Source: Saccharina japonica (Eukaryota; Sar; Phaeophyceae; Laminariales; Laminariaceae). From it: 64,000 nt of DNA. Shown here in pieces: positions 47,561 to 59,445 of the stretch. Every line of letters starts with the position of its first letter. Within the stretch, counting starts at the first letter, position 1. Where the stretch lies: the NCBI GenBank assembly GCA_008828725.1, contig MEHQ01003537.1, forward strand, positions 446,243 through 510,242, given 5' to 3'. The position numbers were made by a program, and so were the translations under genes. The notes below the pieces were generated by a model that did not search any database, was not told where the DNA came from, and was given only the letters and a program-made list of their open reading frames with translations.

Positions 47561-49517
47561 TTATATTTACTATGGTCCGAGGGAGAGAAAAGAAGGGCTG
47601 AGACCTGGCGAAGATGATAATAAATGGGAATATGGAGGAAAATAAACTAAAGTAAAAATCCATCAGCCGGCAGCACCTATCGCCATCACCGTGCTTTCGC
47701 GACGTTGTCCTATATGTAAATCACAGATTCTACAGCAGCAGTACTACTGGATGTACCTCTGGTTCATGACCAGTCAGGAAAGCACACAATCCAGACAGCA
47801 TATGGCAGATTCGCGTGTGCATGCCCACTCTGGATGCAAGTGCTTAAAAAGGAGCGTTTAGTCTTGAGATCTCCTTATATATTTCCGTTCATAGTGGGAC
47901 GATACATTTTCCGCCCATCAAGGTGAGAATTTCTCACGCATACGCAGCGTCTCTCTGATGGTCTACAAGTAGATGTTCTACAAGTATGATACCAGGTAGA
48001 TCATCAAAAGCTCCTATTACTTCTTGCAAGCTGGCATATAATTGCCACACATCGGCACTACGTAGCATCAGCAGTGGCAGCAGCAGCACCAGACCAGCAC
48101 CACAGCAGCAGAGCTACAACAGCAATGGCCGCTGGATGAAGCTCTAGCTAATGAACTACGACAGCTAGCTGTGGTCCGTGTAGAGTACCAGGCAGGATAC
48201 ACCTGGTACACCAAGGGTGTGTACACGAACGAGCTACGTACGAGAGTACGTACAATACGTACGTACGTACAGGTAATGCAACATGGACCAAGATGCCGAG
48301 GGTCTATTTGCGATGCAGGAGGACCCAGCAGGGGGATGGATGCCACCGGCGATCAAACCCTTCCTTCTACTCATACGCGCGATGGCGCTCTCGTTCCTGA
48401 CACAGCAGTAGTAGCAGCGCCTGTCGCACTTCAGCTAGAGAGAAGGAGGGAGATGACGGCATCTTGATACAGCACACCCGCTGCGCGTGCTCCTCTACTG
48501 CTGTCGTCGTGTTTTTGTGCCTGATGAGGTGCCAAGATTCTGCACTTCTACAAATGTGTTTTGAGGGTCGCCTTGCGCTGAGCCCGGCCTCCCCACGCCG
48601 AACAGCATGTGGCTCTATCCCTAGACCTGACCCTGACTGCCATCCTCCTGGCCTGGCACCCGGCACAGATGGCGTGAGGATGTTGCTGGGCTGCGAAAAA
48701 CACGTGCTTTCTCGGTGTATGCAATGGCGGGACTGTCAGCTCTGGAAGTAGAAAATTCCTGGAAAATTATTATCGGCTTTGAGTGATCACTCACTTGATT
48801 GAGCGGAAATGTAAGGATCTTTTTATCTTTATATAAATATTGGAGTGGTCCTTATATTTTCGTCCAATGTGATGTGCATGTAGTGTACATGGCGTTTCTT
48901 CGCACACAAGTCGCGTATGATATCATACGTATGATACGATACGAGGACCAGTGCCTGCTGCAGCCAAGCGTACGCAGCACACAGCTGCTGTATTATACAA
49001 CAAGTACAGCAGCAGTTGCAGCTTTCGTACACAACGTGCCGCGTACAGGAATGGGTACGTATGCACGTATACGAGTACGACGACGGAGAACGTTCTTGCC
49101 CTGCTCCTCGTTGTAAATTCAGCTATCACACGCATGGTATGTATGCATGATGATATGAAATACATCCAGAACAAACGAGATCTGACCACAAAATAGGCGG
49201 TGGGGAGAGAAGGTGGAGGGGGGGGTGTGGCATCACATCACATGTTGTTCATATTATATGTACGTACGTACATATTATACCAGAGGTATCATATCTTGAT
49301 TTTTCCAAGATCTTTGCAGGAACTATCCAAGAACTGAAAATACGAGGGTACATATATCCCGGCATCCGTAACTTCAGCAGCAGTGATGGGTGAGTGAGCG
49401 GATTATGGATTATCCACCTGGTACCTGGCGGGATATTTCCTCCCATTACTCCTATACTGCGTACTGCTGGCTGCTGCTGCTGTACTGAGCTGGCTGTAAA
49501 TTCTGCTGCTCCCCAAC

Positions 49518-49549
<32 letters not shown>

Positions 49550-52500
49550 TTCTGTCACTCACTCCACATCACCACCACAATAACAAGATAACATTTCCAT
49601 CAATCAGCTTCTCGAGAGTACTTGAAGGTCATCACCACTCTCTGTGTCCACAAGAAGCCAAGGACTGCGAGTACACACCACTGCTGCTACTGCTACTGCC
49701 TGTGGTCCACAGTGTCCAGGGTCCAGTGTCCAGTGCCCGGCACACACACCAGTTGCTGGTTTTCTACGCGAGCGAGCGCTACGAGTAGCTGCACCCTTAT
49801 GTGAGTGTGACGTCGCGGTGTGTGCTTTTGTTCAGTGACTGGGTTGGACTTTTTTTTTTTTCGTTTTTCTGGAGAAGGAGATCGTGATTGATTTCCGCGC
49901 TCATTTTTCTACGTGTATCATAGAAGAGGTAGGTGTAAAAGCTGTGTGTATGCATGTATGTGTGTACTGCTGTATGGAGTTGCGTGGGTCAAAGCGTGCT
50001 ATACCACAGCACCGCACAGCATCCAATACGTATGTACACAATGCCCAGCCTGGTATATAATACACTGTCTGCACCTGCTGTGGTTCTCTCGTTGAATCAT
50101 CGCCGCCACAATGCAACTACTACTGCTGTAGTACACGGAGATATTTTAGTATTTATTTGTGTTGTCCGCTCGAGAAGACGCGGTGTTTCGTCAAGCTTTG
50201 TCGATAGCAAAAAAACGAGTGTCTGTGCGACGGTATTCTATGCTGCAAGCCCTCTGTATATACGCCAGCTACCATACATCTATGCTTCGTATGAGCCTGA
50301 CTATTACATCAACCGGTGCCTGGTACTCTCAGTGTTGCGAGGTGTTCGATACATTGGCGGTGCGAGCGCATATATGTATACTTCGTATGACGCTCTGCTC
50401 GTGAAGGGTACATATGATAATAATGAAAAGTATAACGGCAGGCGGTAACCCCCCCGCACTGAGAGGCGCTCGAATCGGTAACGGGATGATGTTGCTCGAT
50501 ATACCCCGCACGGTTAATATTATTAGTAACATTTGTACATGGTCCTATTATTATTCCATTGGCCATCTGACAATCAATGTGCAACTCATATTTCAATCAA
50601 ACTTCGTGTTATACCAATAATGTATTGTCTTACGTATACACCCCGTAAAAAAAAAAGAGGATGGTTTGTGATTTGAGGAACATTTTCGTAACTCATCAAC
50701 TTTGAAATCACAAAAAAAAATGGGTTGATTTCTGATTCGGGGAACTGAAACTTGCAAGCTCTTCAGCAGACCCCAGCTCCCCCCCCCCCCTCTGTGGGAA
50801 GGAAGAACCGGATGTATATATGAGGGCGAGAGTTGGCGTCGGCGGCAGGGTTAGGGCTCAGGTTACCCCAGGTTATATACGAGGAGCATGCCTCCCCTGT
50901 GTATAAAAAATGAATGCACCACCGTTTCGGGGACGAAGTTACTTGGAATTAGTGGGGGGATAATTTTGGAAGTGTCCAGTTGCGCGAGGGCAGGGTATTT
51001 ATATTTTCCAATGTCAACATTTGTGCATGTACTTGGACGCATTGGTTACGCTTCTGTTTCTCTGTGGACGTTTTCTATGCGAAGGCTTCGGAAGCAGTTT
51101 AGCGGGTTTGGTTTGGTAAAATGGCGAAGCAAGTAGTATACTCGTATGTAGTGGCGTAGGAAAGCATTCCCGGGTATCAAACGTTTTTACATCAAGGGGA
51201 TTCACGCCGAGGGGAGGCGCTGTAGTTCCGTGCGTGCACCAATGCTTGCGATTTGACTTCGCATGCAACACACAACCTAGCATGCAGCGGCGAAACAAGT
51301 TGAACAAAACGAGCGAGTTACACCTACTTGAGGCCCGCAAGTCCGACAAGCAGGACCAGCACCAGCAGAAGCAGAGTGTCGCAATATCGGGAAACACGCC
51401 GCCACCTGTTCAACGCGTTAACCTGTTTCGCTTCATGCATGATACTACCGCACAACTATCTGTACCATATCACTAACATCTACGAGAGGTATGATGTAAG
51501 TAGCGTTTCTCTTTACCCCCCAAGACTGAGCCTCATTTTACCACATTGTTTTGTCGCCCGCCATCTGTGCGTACCTTTTGAATTGCGCAAGCCTGACAAC
51601 GATGCTCCTCCTCCGCACCTCACCTCTACAACCCATCAATCGCGCAGATCTTAAGCGTCGAAACAGCGCCTTCTCAAGATGTCGAAAGCCCTCGGGAAAA
51701 TCGCGCTTCTGAGCATGCTCGCTCTCAAGCTAGCCACCGCGGCAGACACCGCGTCGCCAAACGACCCCATCCCCAAGCCGGATTGCGACTCGAGCCAAGC
51801 GGTAACGATCCGATACTCCTCCGCGTCCGCGCGACTGTACCTCGAGTCCGGCGACGGCAGCACCCGCGGCGGCTGTGTCACGCTGAGGCAGATCTGGGAA
51901 AACCGGGGGGGTAAGGAGCCCTTGTACGCCGTCGACCCCGACAGCGGTGCCATCAGCGACACGGTGACGGGGACTTGGTTGCTCACCGAGGAGCTGTTCG
52001 TGGAAGACGGCATCACGCTGCAGGTGAGCTGGCTGAACATTTCTCCTACACACACATATATGCACATGTGCTGCACAGGTATTGGTTCCGTAAGTACTTT
52101 TGTGCCGAGAATTCGATCGTAAATGCCACCGTTGCATGCCCTTGGGCTGGCGTTTTAAGACTTCGATCGTCACTCGCAATCGATGGCATTCATGATCCGC
52201 CACTAGTCACTCGCAATCGATGCCGTTCATCATCCGCCACTATTAATAGCATCCAAAGGCATGCGGATTCTCGCACGTTTCCCCACACTACCTTTGTCCG
52301 GAGTACGGGTAATAAGTTTGCCCGACATTGAGTCCCTTGTTCCAGATCACGGGAAATATTCCGTTCGATAGTAGATCCCATCTATGGAACAAACCAGGCA
52401 CGGGTAATAGATTGTTCGATCCTACATCCCATCCACGAAACAAAGAAACCGATCGTTTTCTGGCGTTAATATCCCCGTGCCTTCCCTCTGTTTTTGGTCC

Positions 52501-53435
52501 TCAGGTGCACGGTGCCTCCGCCGGCGGCGATGCTGACGAGCTGCGTCTCCTCAGTACGAAGGACACCTTCATCAACCTGCGCGCTCACGGTGGAAGCCTC
52601 GACTTCTTGAGCACCAAGGTAAGGCCCATACAAAGTCTTAAATGAAATGCGGTTTGTATGTGTACTTAAACACACCAATCGTGTCCTTGCCTCGTTTCAA
52701 AAAGTGTACTTCATCCAAGCAGAATGGTTGCCAGCTGCGATGCTGGCAAAAATCCTCGTTACTGCCCCTCCCTCTCGCCTAGCGTCGGTGTAATGTGTCA
52801 CTCATCGCCCACCTGGTTGTGCGCAGTTGCATTATATCGGCCCGTCAAAACATCGGGGCGCGACGTTTTTTTACAACTCCGATACATCTATTAATAGCTG
52901 GTAAAGTTGTCTTGGAGCAGAAGGACCCATCGCACCCCGAACGTCGATATAAGTACTGTACCAGGCAGGTGGTTTGGTTTCTCTTTTTTTTTTTCGTTGT
53001 AGTTGGTTCATTGTCTCCTTCGACGTGTTACCCTTCCTGATGGCAGGGTCTGCACGTCTCTTTCTGAGCGGGGCTAATCCTGCCATCGTGCTCCATGATA
53101 TGAACAAACACGCCTCCTTCTGTTTTTGCTTGTGCCTATTGCGACCTACCAGGTGTTCTCGTGGGATAGCTCCACCAACGGCCCCGACGAGGATGAGACC
53201 GACGGAAGGTCGTACATCAGCGCCGTCTCGGAGAAGCTAGACGGCCAGACGTGCCTCGGCAGGGCCAAGAAAGAGATGGGAGAGGCGCGGATGGACATCG
53301 AGGACAGCGAGATGGGCTACCTCGGGTACCACGACAGCGAGAGCTACGGCCTCACGTGGAAGGTGCGTCATAGGAACCGTACACAGGCATGGGGTGAGGA
53401 AGCGCGGTCTGATAAAATAGAGTACCTGTAGAACA
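47561..53435 (+). repeat. Second copy of the block 15,389-21,350 (spacer plus 5' half of gene)
   Basis: From the right flank of the fold-back element through spacer and epimerase exons 1-3, this segment matches 15,389 to about 21,350 with few substitutions. From 50,888 onward the offset is exactly 32,085. Homology changes partner in intron 3 of copy 4. Confidence 0.9.
47570..51678. other. Spacer upstream of copy 4 (duplicate of 15398-19593)
   Basis: Same content as the spacer of copy 2: CAG-rich patch, CGTACGTAC palindromes and poly-C at 49519-49549. Small length changes, for example a missing stretch near 50,600 and around 50,775, account for offset shifts before it becomes constant at 32,085. 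No convincing gene. Confidence 0.7.
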
Positions 53436-55463
53436 AATGAATGTAACTCAACTGCAGCTGCAGTACTATAGCTCTTCGATCGAATGCGGCAGAATACGCC
53501 TTGTGTCAAATTTGGTACTCTACGGATCAGACCAATTGATGACGATGTGATGTTTCAACACTTCCAATCCCCGTCTCCTATATTACACCGGCCCTCAACC
53601 ATCTTCTGATCCCATCAACCATCTGACTTTGATTCCAGGTCCGCGGGTTCTGCACAGACAAGTCCAACCCCGAAGTGTTCGACGATTCCAACGTGTACGG
53701 CAACATCTACGACTCGGACATCCACCACATGAACTTCGGGGTCTACACGTACGGCCACCAGCAGGGAGACTGGAGGAGGAACCTCATGCACGACAACTCG
53801 GGCTACGGCTTTGACCCCCACGACGACAGCGACTTCCTGACCATCCACGACAACACGGTCTACAACAACGGGTACCACGGCATCATCGCCTCCAAGCGCT
53901 GCAACGGAGTGTCCATCCAGGTACGATTTATTTGTTTTACACCCTTTTGATACTCTGTATCGCTGTCACTGATGCAACAGCCATCGTAAACCAGGGTATA
54001 TCTCATCGTCTCACCAAGCATGATATAAGATCATAAGACACCAGTCTTTTTCGGTGCGCGCCAAGTCCTCTTTTCCTCTCCTCTTTTGTTTTTTTTTCTG
54101 TTGTGATATGTTGTTTGAACATACTGGTGTTAGTGTAGGAGGAGTCCAGTCAAGGAGCCAAACGGCGGATTTTGATGTCACTTTGTCCCACTGGATGAGT
54201 GCTTGTGTTGGGTATAATACTATCGATTGATTCCTCGAAGAGATGTCCACGACACTCCAAAAGCACTCGTCGCACCTTTAATAGTAACATATAGTGCCCG
54301 CCACAGCGTCTGTACTGTCGCTCTGCGTTGAGTCGCGTTATGTATTGCCACCCTGAACCTAACCCGCCCCCCCCCCCCCCCCCCCCCCCCCCCTCTTGCC
54401 GACTCTCAGGGAAACGAGGTCTACGGCGGTGCCGAGACGTCTGCCGGCATCTTCCTTCACCGGAGCAGCGACGACGCCATTGTCAAAGGTGAGGAGTTCA
54501 CTCCATGGAAGGCATTTTAGGATAAAAACAACGTCCGCATACTTTGTACGTACAGCGTTCTAGAGTCGTAAGTTCCTGCATACATTGTATTTGGCGAAGC
54601 CTTACGGTATCGGGCGCGAAACATTGACATTACTCCCCTTGGACACATTGTCTTTCTTAGGTATACGAACTGTGTAGTTTTATTCGGCTGTGTGTTTCAA
54701 TCTCGCCTGTCCTCACCTCGATCACGTTCCACTTTTTCTTTCTTTGACTCCAGGTAACTACGTCCACGACAACGGCGACGCTGGCTTGGCGATGCTGGAG
54801 TCCTTCAACGCCGACGTGTCCGACAACACCTTCGAGGACAACAAGTACGGCATCAGGTTCTCCGTGGGATGTGGTGACAACGTGTTCTCCAACAACCTCA
54901 TCAGCGGCTCTTCCAAGTGAGAAATTAGTGTTTGTGCTAACCGAGATTGACCCCGAACGAAATATACGCCCCTTCATCCCCTCTGCTTATTCGTCAGAGA
55001 TCGTGAGCTTCGTCGATCCTACCTGGAGTCTCGTTTTCATTCTTCTAAAGTTGGTTTGGGCGATGCACACGCTACATGAAGCTGAGTGTATCTAACCGTA
55101 TTTTCTCGACGCCACCCCCCCCGACCCCTCGACATGTCGGCCTTAACCCCTTTCCTGCTCAGGTACAACACCTTCTCGTACCTTGGATCCGATGCGCCCG
55201 ATGTGGTGGACTCCGGTCGTTCCCAGAACAACATCTTCCAGGACAACACCATCGTCGGAGGCGAGGAGAGCATCAAGCTCAAGGAGTCGGACGGCACCCA
55301 GTTCATCGACAACAAGTTCGAGGATGTCACGACGATCCGCTTCGATGACGCTACGGGGATCGTCATGTCGGGAAACACCGGCCTCGACGACGTGGAGCTG
55401 AAGGTCGCCAACGGCGCCTGTTTCGACGAAGCTTCCGACGCCGATTTCACCCCCACCTGCTAA
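51679..55463 (+). CDS. ManC5-E: Mannuronan C-5-epimerase, copy 4 (chimera of copy 2 5' half and copy 3 3' half)
   Basis: Predicted secreted alginate epimerase of 497 aa. Exons are 51679-52023, 52505-52618, 53153-53362, 53639-53920, 54410-54488, 54754-54916 and 55163-55463, with consensus borders and an open frame. Signal peptide, YGFDPHDDS and NNGYHGII are present. Exons 1-3 and introns 1-2 align with copy 2 at a constant offset of 32,085 bases (KPDCDSS and QIWENRGG variants; one change in exon 2, GGSLDF for GGNLDF). In intron 3, just after 53434, the sequence switches to the copy 1/3 type, and exons 4-6 match copy 3. Intron 4 has lost about 40 bp next to its acceptor, replaced by 27 C. The C-terminus reads SDADFTPTC, unlike copies 1 and 3 (SDSDFTPTC), and the 3' flank is a third type. 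The gene looks functional and recombinant. Confidence 0.92.
54367..54393 (+). repeat. Poly-C tract of 27 at the end of copy 4 intron 4
   Basis: It stands where copy 3 has about 12 C plus some 40 bp of unique sequence. The AG acceptor (CTCTCAG, ending 54409) survives. Confidence 0.9.
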
Positions 55464-56722
55464 TGTATTTTTTAGCAAGCTATAAATAGTTGGTCTGGAC
55501 ACTATGCACTACATCAGTGTCTCCTCATTCCTCGCGATAGACATTCCGTCCGTCGTTGTGTGTTCAGTTGTGTACCTTACCGTTACCTGTTCTGTGTTGA
55601 GGTGTGCTGTTGAATGCATGTTTCGTCCTTCTTCCGTTCGTTGTTATTCCTAAAATGCGTTGTGTTTCGAAGATTATATTTTTGTTATTCGGTATTCCCG
55701 ATATCTGTTGCGTGTTGAGAGTCATCTGTTGTTCGTTGGTGTTCCCGATATCTGTTGTGTTTTGAGCTTATTATTATGGTGGTGATTTGTTGTATGTTTC
55801 GTGTGTGTATTTCTCACTCACTATGTGCAAGTCGACGTCTTGTGTGCAAGTCGACGTCTTGTGGCACACGGTGCGGGGTCGAAAAAAATAAAACCCCCGC
55901 ACCTCTCTGCCCGAATCGTTCGCATGTAGATACCGATTTCCGTTTTTTTGTGAGCGTTAGCCCGTGGACATTTTTGTCATGGTACGCACCACTTGGGCAG
56001 GCCTGTTTTCGCCTTGGCGGAGCAAGAGCCTTTTATATATATAGAAGGAAACACCGGCCTCGACGACGTGGAGCTTAAGGTCGCCAACGGCGCCTGTTTC
56101 GACGAAGCTTCCGACGCCGATTTCACCCCCACCTGCTAATGTTGTTTTTAGCAAGCTATAAATAGTTGGTCTGGACACTATGCACTACATCAGTGTCTCC
56201 TCATTCCTCGCGATAGACATTCCGTCCGTCGTTGTTTGTTCAGTTGTGTACCTTACCGTTACCTGTTCTGTGTTGAGGTGTGCTGTTGAATGCATGTTTC
56301 GTCCTTCTTCCGTTCGTTGTTATTCCTAAAATGCGTTGTGTTTCGAAGATTATATTTTTGTTATTCGGTATTCCCGATATCTGTTGCGTGTTGAGAGTCA
56401 TCTGTTGTTCGTTGGTGTTCCCGATATCTGTTGTGTTTTGAGCTTATTATTATGGTGGTGATTTGTTGTATGTTTCGTGTGTGTATTTCTCACTCACTAT
56501 GTGCAAGTCGACGTCTTGTGTGCAAGTCGACGTCTTGTGGCACACGGTGCGGGGTCGAAAAAAATAAAACCCCCGCACCTCTCTGCCCGAATCGTTCGCA
56601 TGTAGATACCGATTTCCGTTTTTTTGTGAGCGTTAGCCCGTGGACATTTTTGTCATGGTACGCACCACTTGGGCAGGCCTGTTTTCGCCTTGGCGGAGCA
56701 AGAGCCTTTTATATATATAGAA
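55371..56722 (+). repeat. 676-bp tandem duplication of the copy 4 3' end
   Basis: The unit 55371-56046 (end of exon 7 plus 3' flank) is followed immediately by a near-identical unit from 56047 to about 56722. The junction falls within the short string AGAAGGAAAC, where unit one ends in TATATATATAGAA and the next begins GGAAACACC. Only scattered single-base differences are seen, so the duplication is recent. Confidence 0.9.
56047..56139 (+). pseudogene. Tandemly duplicated 3' fragment of copy 4 last exon
   Basis: The sequence from GGAAACACCGGC to the TAA stop repeats the last 31 codons of copy 4 (55371-55463) at an offset of 676 bases, with very few changes. It lies 584 bp after the copy 4 stop and is followed by a second copy of the copy 4 3' flank. 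No upstream exon or splice site accompanies it, so it is not a gene. Confidence 0.92.
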
Positions 56723-56878
56723 TTATCGCCCAGCCGTCACAGAGCACATTCGGTGCGTTTTCGTCGCCCGTAGGTTCGGTTGTGGCGGACGTATATATGC
56801 CAATCTCATTCCAGTCTATCCATCCGATATGTAGTATGAACTCAAGCCAGAGTTTTTTAGGAGTGTGGGTTTTTCGGT

Positions 56879-56911
<33 letters not shown>
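56879..56911 (+). repeat. Poly-G tract of 33
   Basis: Pure poly-G in the 3' flank. The related site at 44040-44051 has 12 G, and the copy 1 flank has only GGGGGGG at about 12784. Confidence 0.95.
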
Positions 56912-56912
<1 letters not shown>

Positions 56913-57784
56913 AACGTTTGTGTCGGTACTGTAACCACGGGGGGTCCTGCTCGGCGTACGAGCCCCTCTATTTTTTTTGTGGATCTGTGCGGATTTTGAT
57001 TGTGATACCTTGTTGGCGATTGAGGCACAAAATCCAAGATTTTGAAGCATTGGGCCCTTCTCTAAATAAAATGTGAGCGTTACTGTGGTTGTTAAGAGAC
57101 TCTTGGGGTACAAGTAGCCTGTCCGTATTATGTACGGTTTAGTTGTGAATCATTATGTACCAGCATTGTTGTATGGATTATTGTGTTGTGCTTGTTGTAT
57201 GGGGAGTTCATGAAGCGGCGAGATTGTCGGCATCTGCCGAGAAAAAACATGTTGCGTGCTGTTGCTCTATAGGCATTGCCATCGTTGAGTGTGCAACAAT
57301 AGAGTAGTACTCTCTTTGCCGCTCTGCAAAATTATTTTCGCAAGCAGCCTCGTATGGTTTGGCCTTTGGACCGCACGGCAGTGCTACCGAGTGCAAGGCA
57401 CGCTTCGCGCTAGAAAAGAGTCCGGATATAGGTCTAGTGCCGTTTTTTTTTTGTGTTTCACTTGGGTTGAGTAGGGGGGGGTACTACGGAAGTAAAACCG
57501 CTAGGAATAGCCCTTGCCGGCATCCAGCGGCTTCCTGTGTGACTTCCATCGAGCAGGCTATTCGGGCCATGTTCGTTGTGCTTCGGTCCCTAGCCCTGGT
57601 AAGACTGGAAATGTGCGTTGAGCTTGAAACGTGACAACATGACTTCTACACTACTCGTACCTATTGTCGAGACCCATTGCAGTACGGCGCGTGCCTCAAA
57701 AAGTGGGGATGGTTATACAAACACACGCCGGAGCACGCACTCAAACTGCTTTGCTGTGGTACTGTTTCTACAGCTTTTGGCTGG

Positions 57785-57818
<34 letters not shown>

Positions 57819-58497
57819 GCTGTTATGAAATGCCCTCAGTGTATTGTTTTTTGCTACTTGGCTTGTACTTGAGACGTACAGCCACAGTAGTCAACATTGA
57901 TCACTATGTGCCCTTCGGGGTGCGGAGGGTCTGCAACCCTGCCAGATTTTTATCGAGAGGGAGGTGTTGATGTATGTATTGCGTAGCACAACGAGATGAG
58001 CTAAGGGATAAAAGGTTGTTTTTTGTTTAATTGTGCTCAGATCATGATTTTTTCACATAAAAATACCATTACAGTAATTGTGTTTTTTCCTTGTACTACT
58101 ATTCCGTTGGGAGTAGTATGTACAGCAGTATTGGGGCGCGCCTGGAGGCGAGTTTGTCTGGCCAATTGCAGTTGCGCGCGGGGCGTGGTGATCGGTCAGA
58201 GATATTTTGCGAACAAATCATAATTCAAGGGATGCCGGTGATGTATTTTACACACCAGGTGCATCATATTTGCTACACTTAACAGTTGCTGAAGCCAGGA
58301 AACATGACATATTTCTGTTTTCTGATTTTTTTGTGTGTTGGATCGGAGACACCCATCATCCTGCTGCACATTAAAATTGATATATACTCACTCGTACGTA
58401 CCAGGTGTAGCCTTCCATATTTTCCATACTGTATGATATCGACTCAATGGCCCGTTATGGTCCCCTATTAATCGGTACGGACTTTTACTTCCCCCGT

Positions 58498-59445
58498 TCT
58501 TAGCAGGATGCAGCTCACCCTCCATGCGACTCGCCCAATACCTCACGGCGATTCGCGCTAGGTGCAAGCAATGCCTGCCTGGTTGGTGAAAACCCAACGT
58601 GCTCCGTCCCGGCATTGTAGGGATGCGAGGGTCTATGGTCATATAACTACGGCCGTGCACGGCATGAGTACACCCCCCCGCATCCCATTTACTATATTTG
58701 CGCTTGTTTTTTCCCTCCTTCCTATATACTGGAGTCGTAAATAAGATCGGCGGGGTCACAAAGTAAGCCCCCCCCCCCCCCTAACTCATTGAAGCTGTCG
58801 TCCATATGCAAGTCCGCCTCAGAGGCGGTTCTTAGCAGGATGCAGCTCACCCTCCATGCGACTCGCCCACTTCCCCACGGCGCTTCGCGCTTGGTGCAAG
58901 CAATGTCTGCCTAGTTGGTGAAAACCCAACGTGCTCCGTCCCGGCATTGTAGGGATGCGAGGGTCTATGGTCATATAACTACGGCCGTGCACGGCATGAG
59001 TACACCCCCCCGCATCCCATTTACTATATTTGCGCTTGTTTTTTCCCTCCTTCCTATATACTGGAGTCGTAAATAAGATCGGCGGGGTCACAAAGTAAGC
59101 CCCCCCCCCCCCCTAACTCATTGAAGCTGTCGTCCATATTGTATATGGTAAGGCACCCACGAGGCAGATACGTAGTAATACCCATTGTGTCTCTGGAAGT
59201 GACCACACCATAAATTGAATCAATTCGTTGGAGGCTGTCATCCCTACGCAAGTCCGCCTCACAGGCGGTTCTTAGCAGGATGAAGCTCACCCATGCGACT
59301 CGCCCAATATCTGACGGCGCTTCGCGCTTGGTGCAAGCAATCTCCGCCGGGTTGGTGAAAACCCAACGTGCCCCGGCCCGGCATTGTAGGGATGCGAGGG
59401 TCTATGGTCATACGACTACGGCCGTGCCCGACATGAGTACACCCC
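58498..59445 (+). repeat. Local repeat of 331-440 bp, three copies
   Basis: The same repeat starts at 58498, 58829 and 59269. The last interval is longer because of extra sequence (about 59140-59245). Copy number differs from the related segment at 45638-46160, which has two. Confidence 0.85.

Noticed and set aside
48068-48346. Minus-strand open frames in the spacers of copies 2 and 4
   Set aside because: Reading of the complementary strand of the CAG-rich patch; length and frame differ between the two duplicates.
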